Source: Dastarcus helophoroides (lineage: Eukaryota; Arthropoda; Insecta; Coleoptera; Bothrideridae). Taken from it: a stretch of DNA of 64,000 bases. Under the pieces are notes generated by a model. It searched no databases and was not told where the DNA came from. It saw only the letters and a list, made by a program, of their open reading frames with translations. Location: the NCBI GenBank assembly GCA_028583605.1, contig CM053337.1:15913654-15977653 (forward strand), read 5' to 3'. The position numbers and the translations under genes were made by a program. Shown here piece after piece: positions 63,600 through 64,000 of the stretch. Positions within the stretch are counted from its first letter, which is position 1; every line of letters starts with the position of its first letter.

Positions 63600-64000
63600 A
63601 GACTCTTTGCCTGAAATCTCCAGTCGACGTTTTGCCCATGAACATTAATATGTCCATATGCTTGGAGTCTTCTTCGGGTGAAGAAGACTGCTTGGGTCTT
63701 GACTGCGTTGACTTGGATTCTCCATTGACCGAAGTAATCTAGTAGACTATCTGTTGCCACCTGAAGTCGTCTGAACTCTGGACTGAAAGAGAACGCCACC
63801 AAAGCTGTGTCGTCTGCATAAGTTACCAATAAGGTGTGGTCGATTGTTGGATTGGTTCTCGGGATGTCCGCTGTGAACAGAGAATATAGCATAGGTGACA
63901 AGGCAGAGCCTTGAGGCACCCCATACTGTAGCCTACACTGGTTTGATAGTTCCTGTCCCACCTTTGCTTTGAATGAGCACTGGTCCAACAGCGAGCTTAC
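63600..64000 (-). pseudogene. jockey-type LINE ORF2, reverse transcriptase palm, 5' of the insertion
   Basis: Minus strand, running in from beyond the right edge. It shows YGVPQGSALSPMLYSLF, then the catalytic TYADDTALVAFS, then the WRIQVNAVKTQAVFF thumb region and ends VDWRFQAK at the AGACT site. The protein continues at 59273 on the far side of the LTR element. This portion is open throughout. The endonuclease and N-terminal reverse transcriptase lie outside the window. A different jockey copy at 1.8-3.2 kb supplies only ORF1, so the two are not parts of one insertion. Confidence 0.85.

Overview
This is a transposon-rich piece of an arthropod genome, almost certainly insect. Both host genes are insect-like: a beta-1-type tubulin interrupted by an intron after codon 19, and a NEDD1-type WD40 protein. 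The mobile elements are typical of insects: Tc1/mariner, MULE, jockey, an APE-type LINE, a Ty3/gypsy element, pogo-like and hAT-like termini, and Penelope-like debris. The sequence is AT-rich, and most of the non-genic DNA is degenerate repeat built on the short motif GTCGAAATTT or its reverse complement. I cannot name the species.

Layout. 1-4.4 kb holds a broken Tc1/mariner transposase, a broken jockey ORF1, a MULE transposase fragment and a small GC-rich repeat patch. 6-9.7 kb holds a Penelope-like remnant (GIY-YIG domain tail between inverted arms), fold-back repeats and a T-rich block. 10.2-11.3 kb is a 390-bp unit present three times in tandem. 14.2-18.4 kb is a solo LTR followed by a nearly complete but broken LINE on the minus strand, and 18.5-20.3 kb is a fold-back element with very long arms. 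20.7-36 kb is almost entirely satellite-like DNA whose purine-rich strand switches every few kb. 36.58-45.38 kb is the beta-tubulin gene (TATA box, Inr, two coding exons, 7.2-kb repeat-filled intron, poly(A) signal), with one extra base that shifts the frame in exon 2. 48-54 kb carries most of the ribozyme-like repeats. 55.15-56.95 kb is the NEDD1-like gene. 57-64 kb holds LTR fragments, then a jockey element on the minus strand split by a Ty3/gypsy insertion flanked by a 5-bp target duplication (AGACT).

Main discovery. At least five dissimilar repeat families here fold on paper into type I hammerhead ribozymes: CUGANGA box, stem II hairpin, GAAA box, a self-complementary stem III and a matching stem I around the predicted NUH cleavage site. 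One is a tandem array of about 145-bp monomers (50.25-50.8 kb), resembling animal retrozymes. Another adjoins a Penelope GIY-YIG remnant. The others sit in fold-back repeats, two of them inside the tubulin intron in antisense. Hammerhead motifs in the terminal repeats of Penelope-like elements and in retrozymes are established knowledge; finding several families side by side in 50 kb, with visible decay steps, is what makes this window unusual.

The two host genes are on the same strand, about 10 kb apart. Both serve microtubules (tubulin subunit; gamma-tubulin ring recruitment), but nothing in the sequence shows that the proximity is more than chance.
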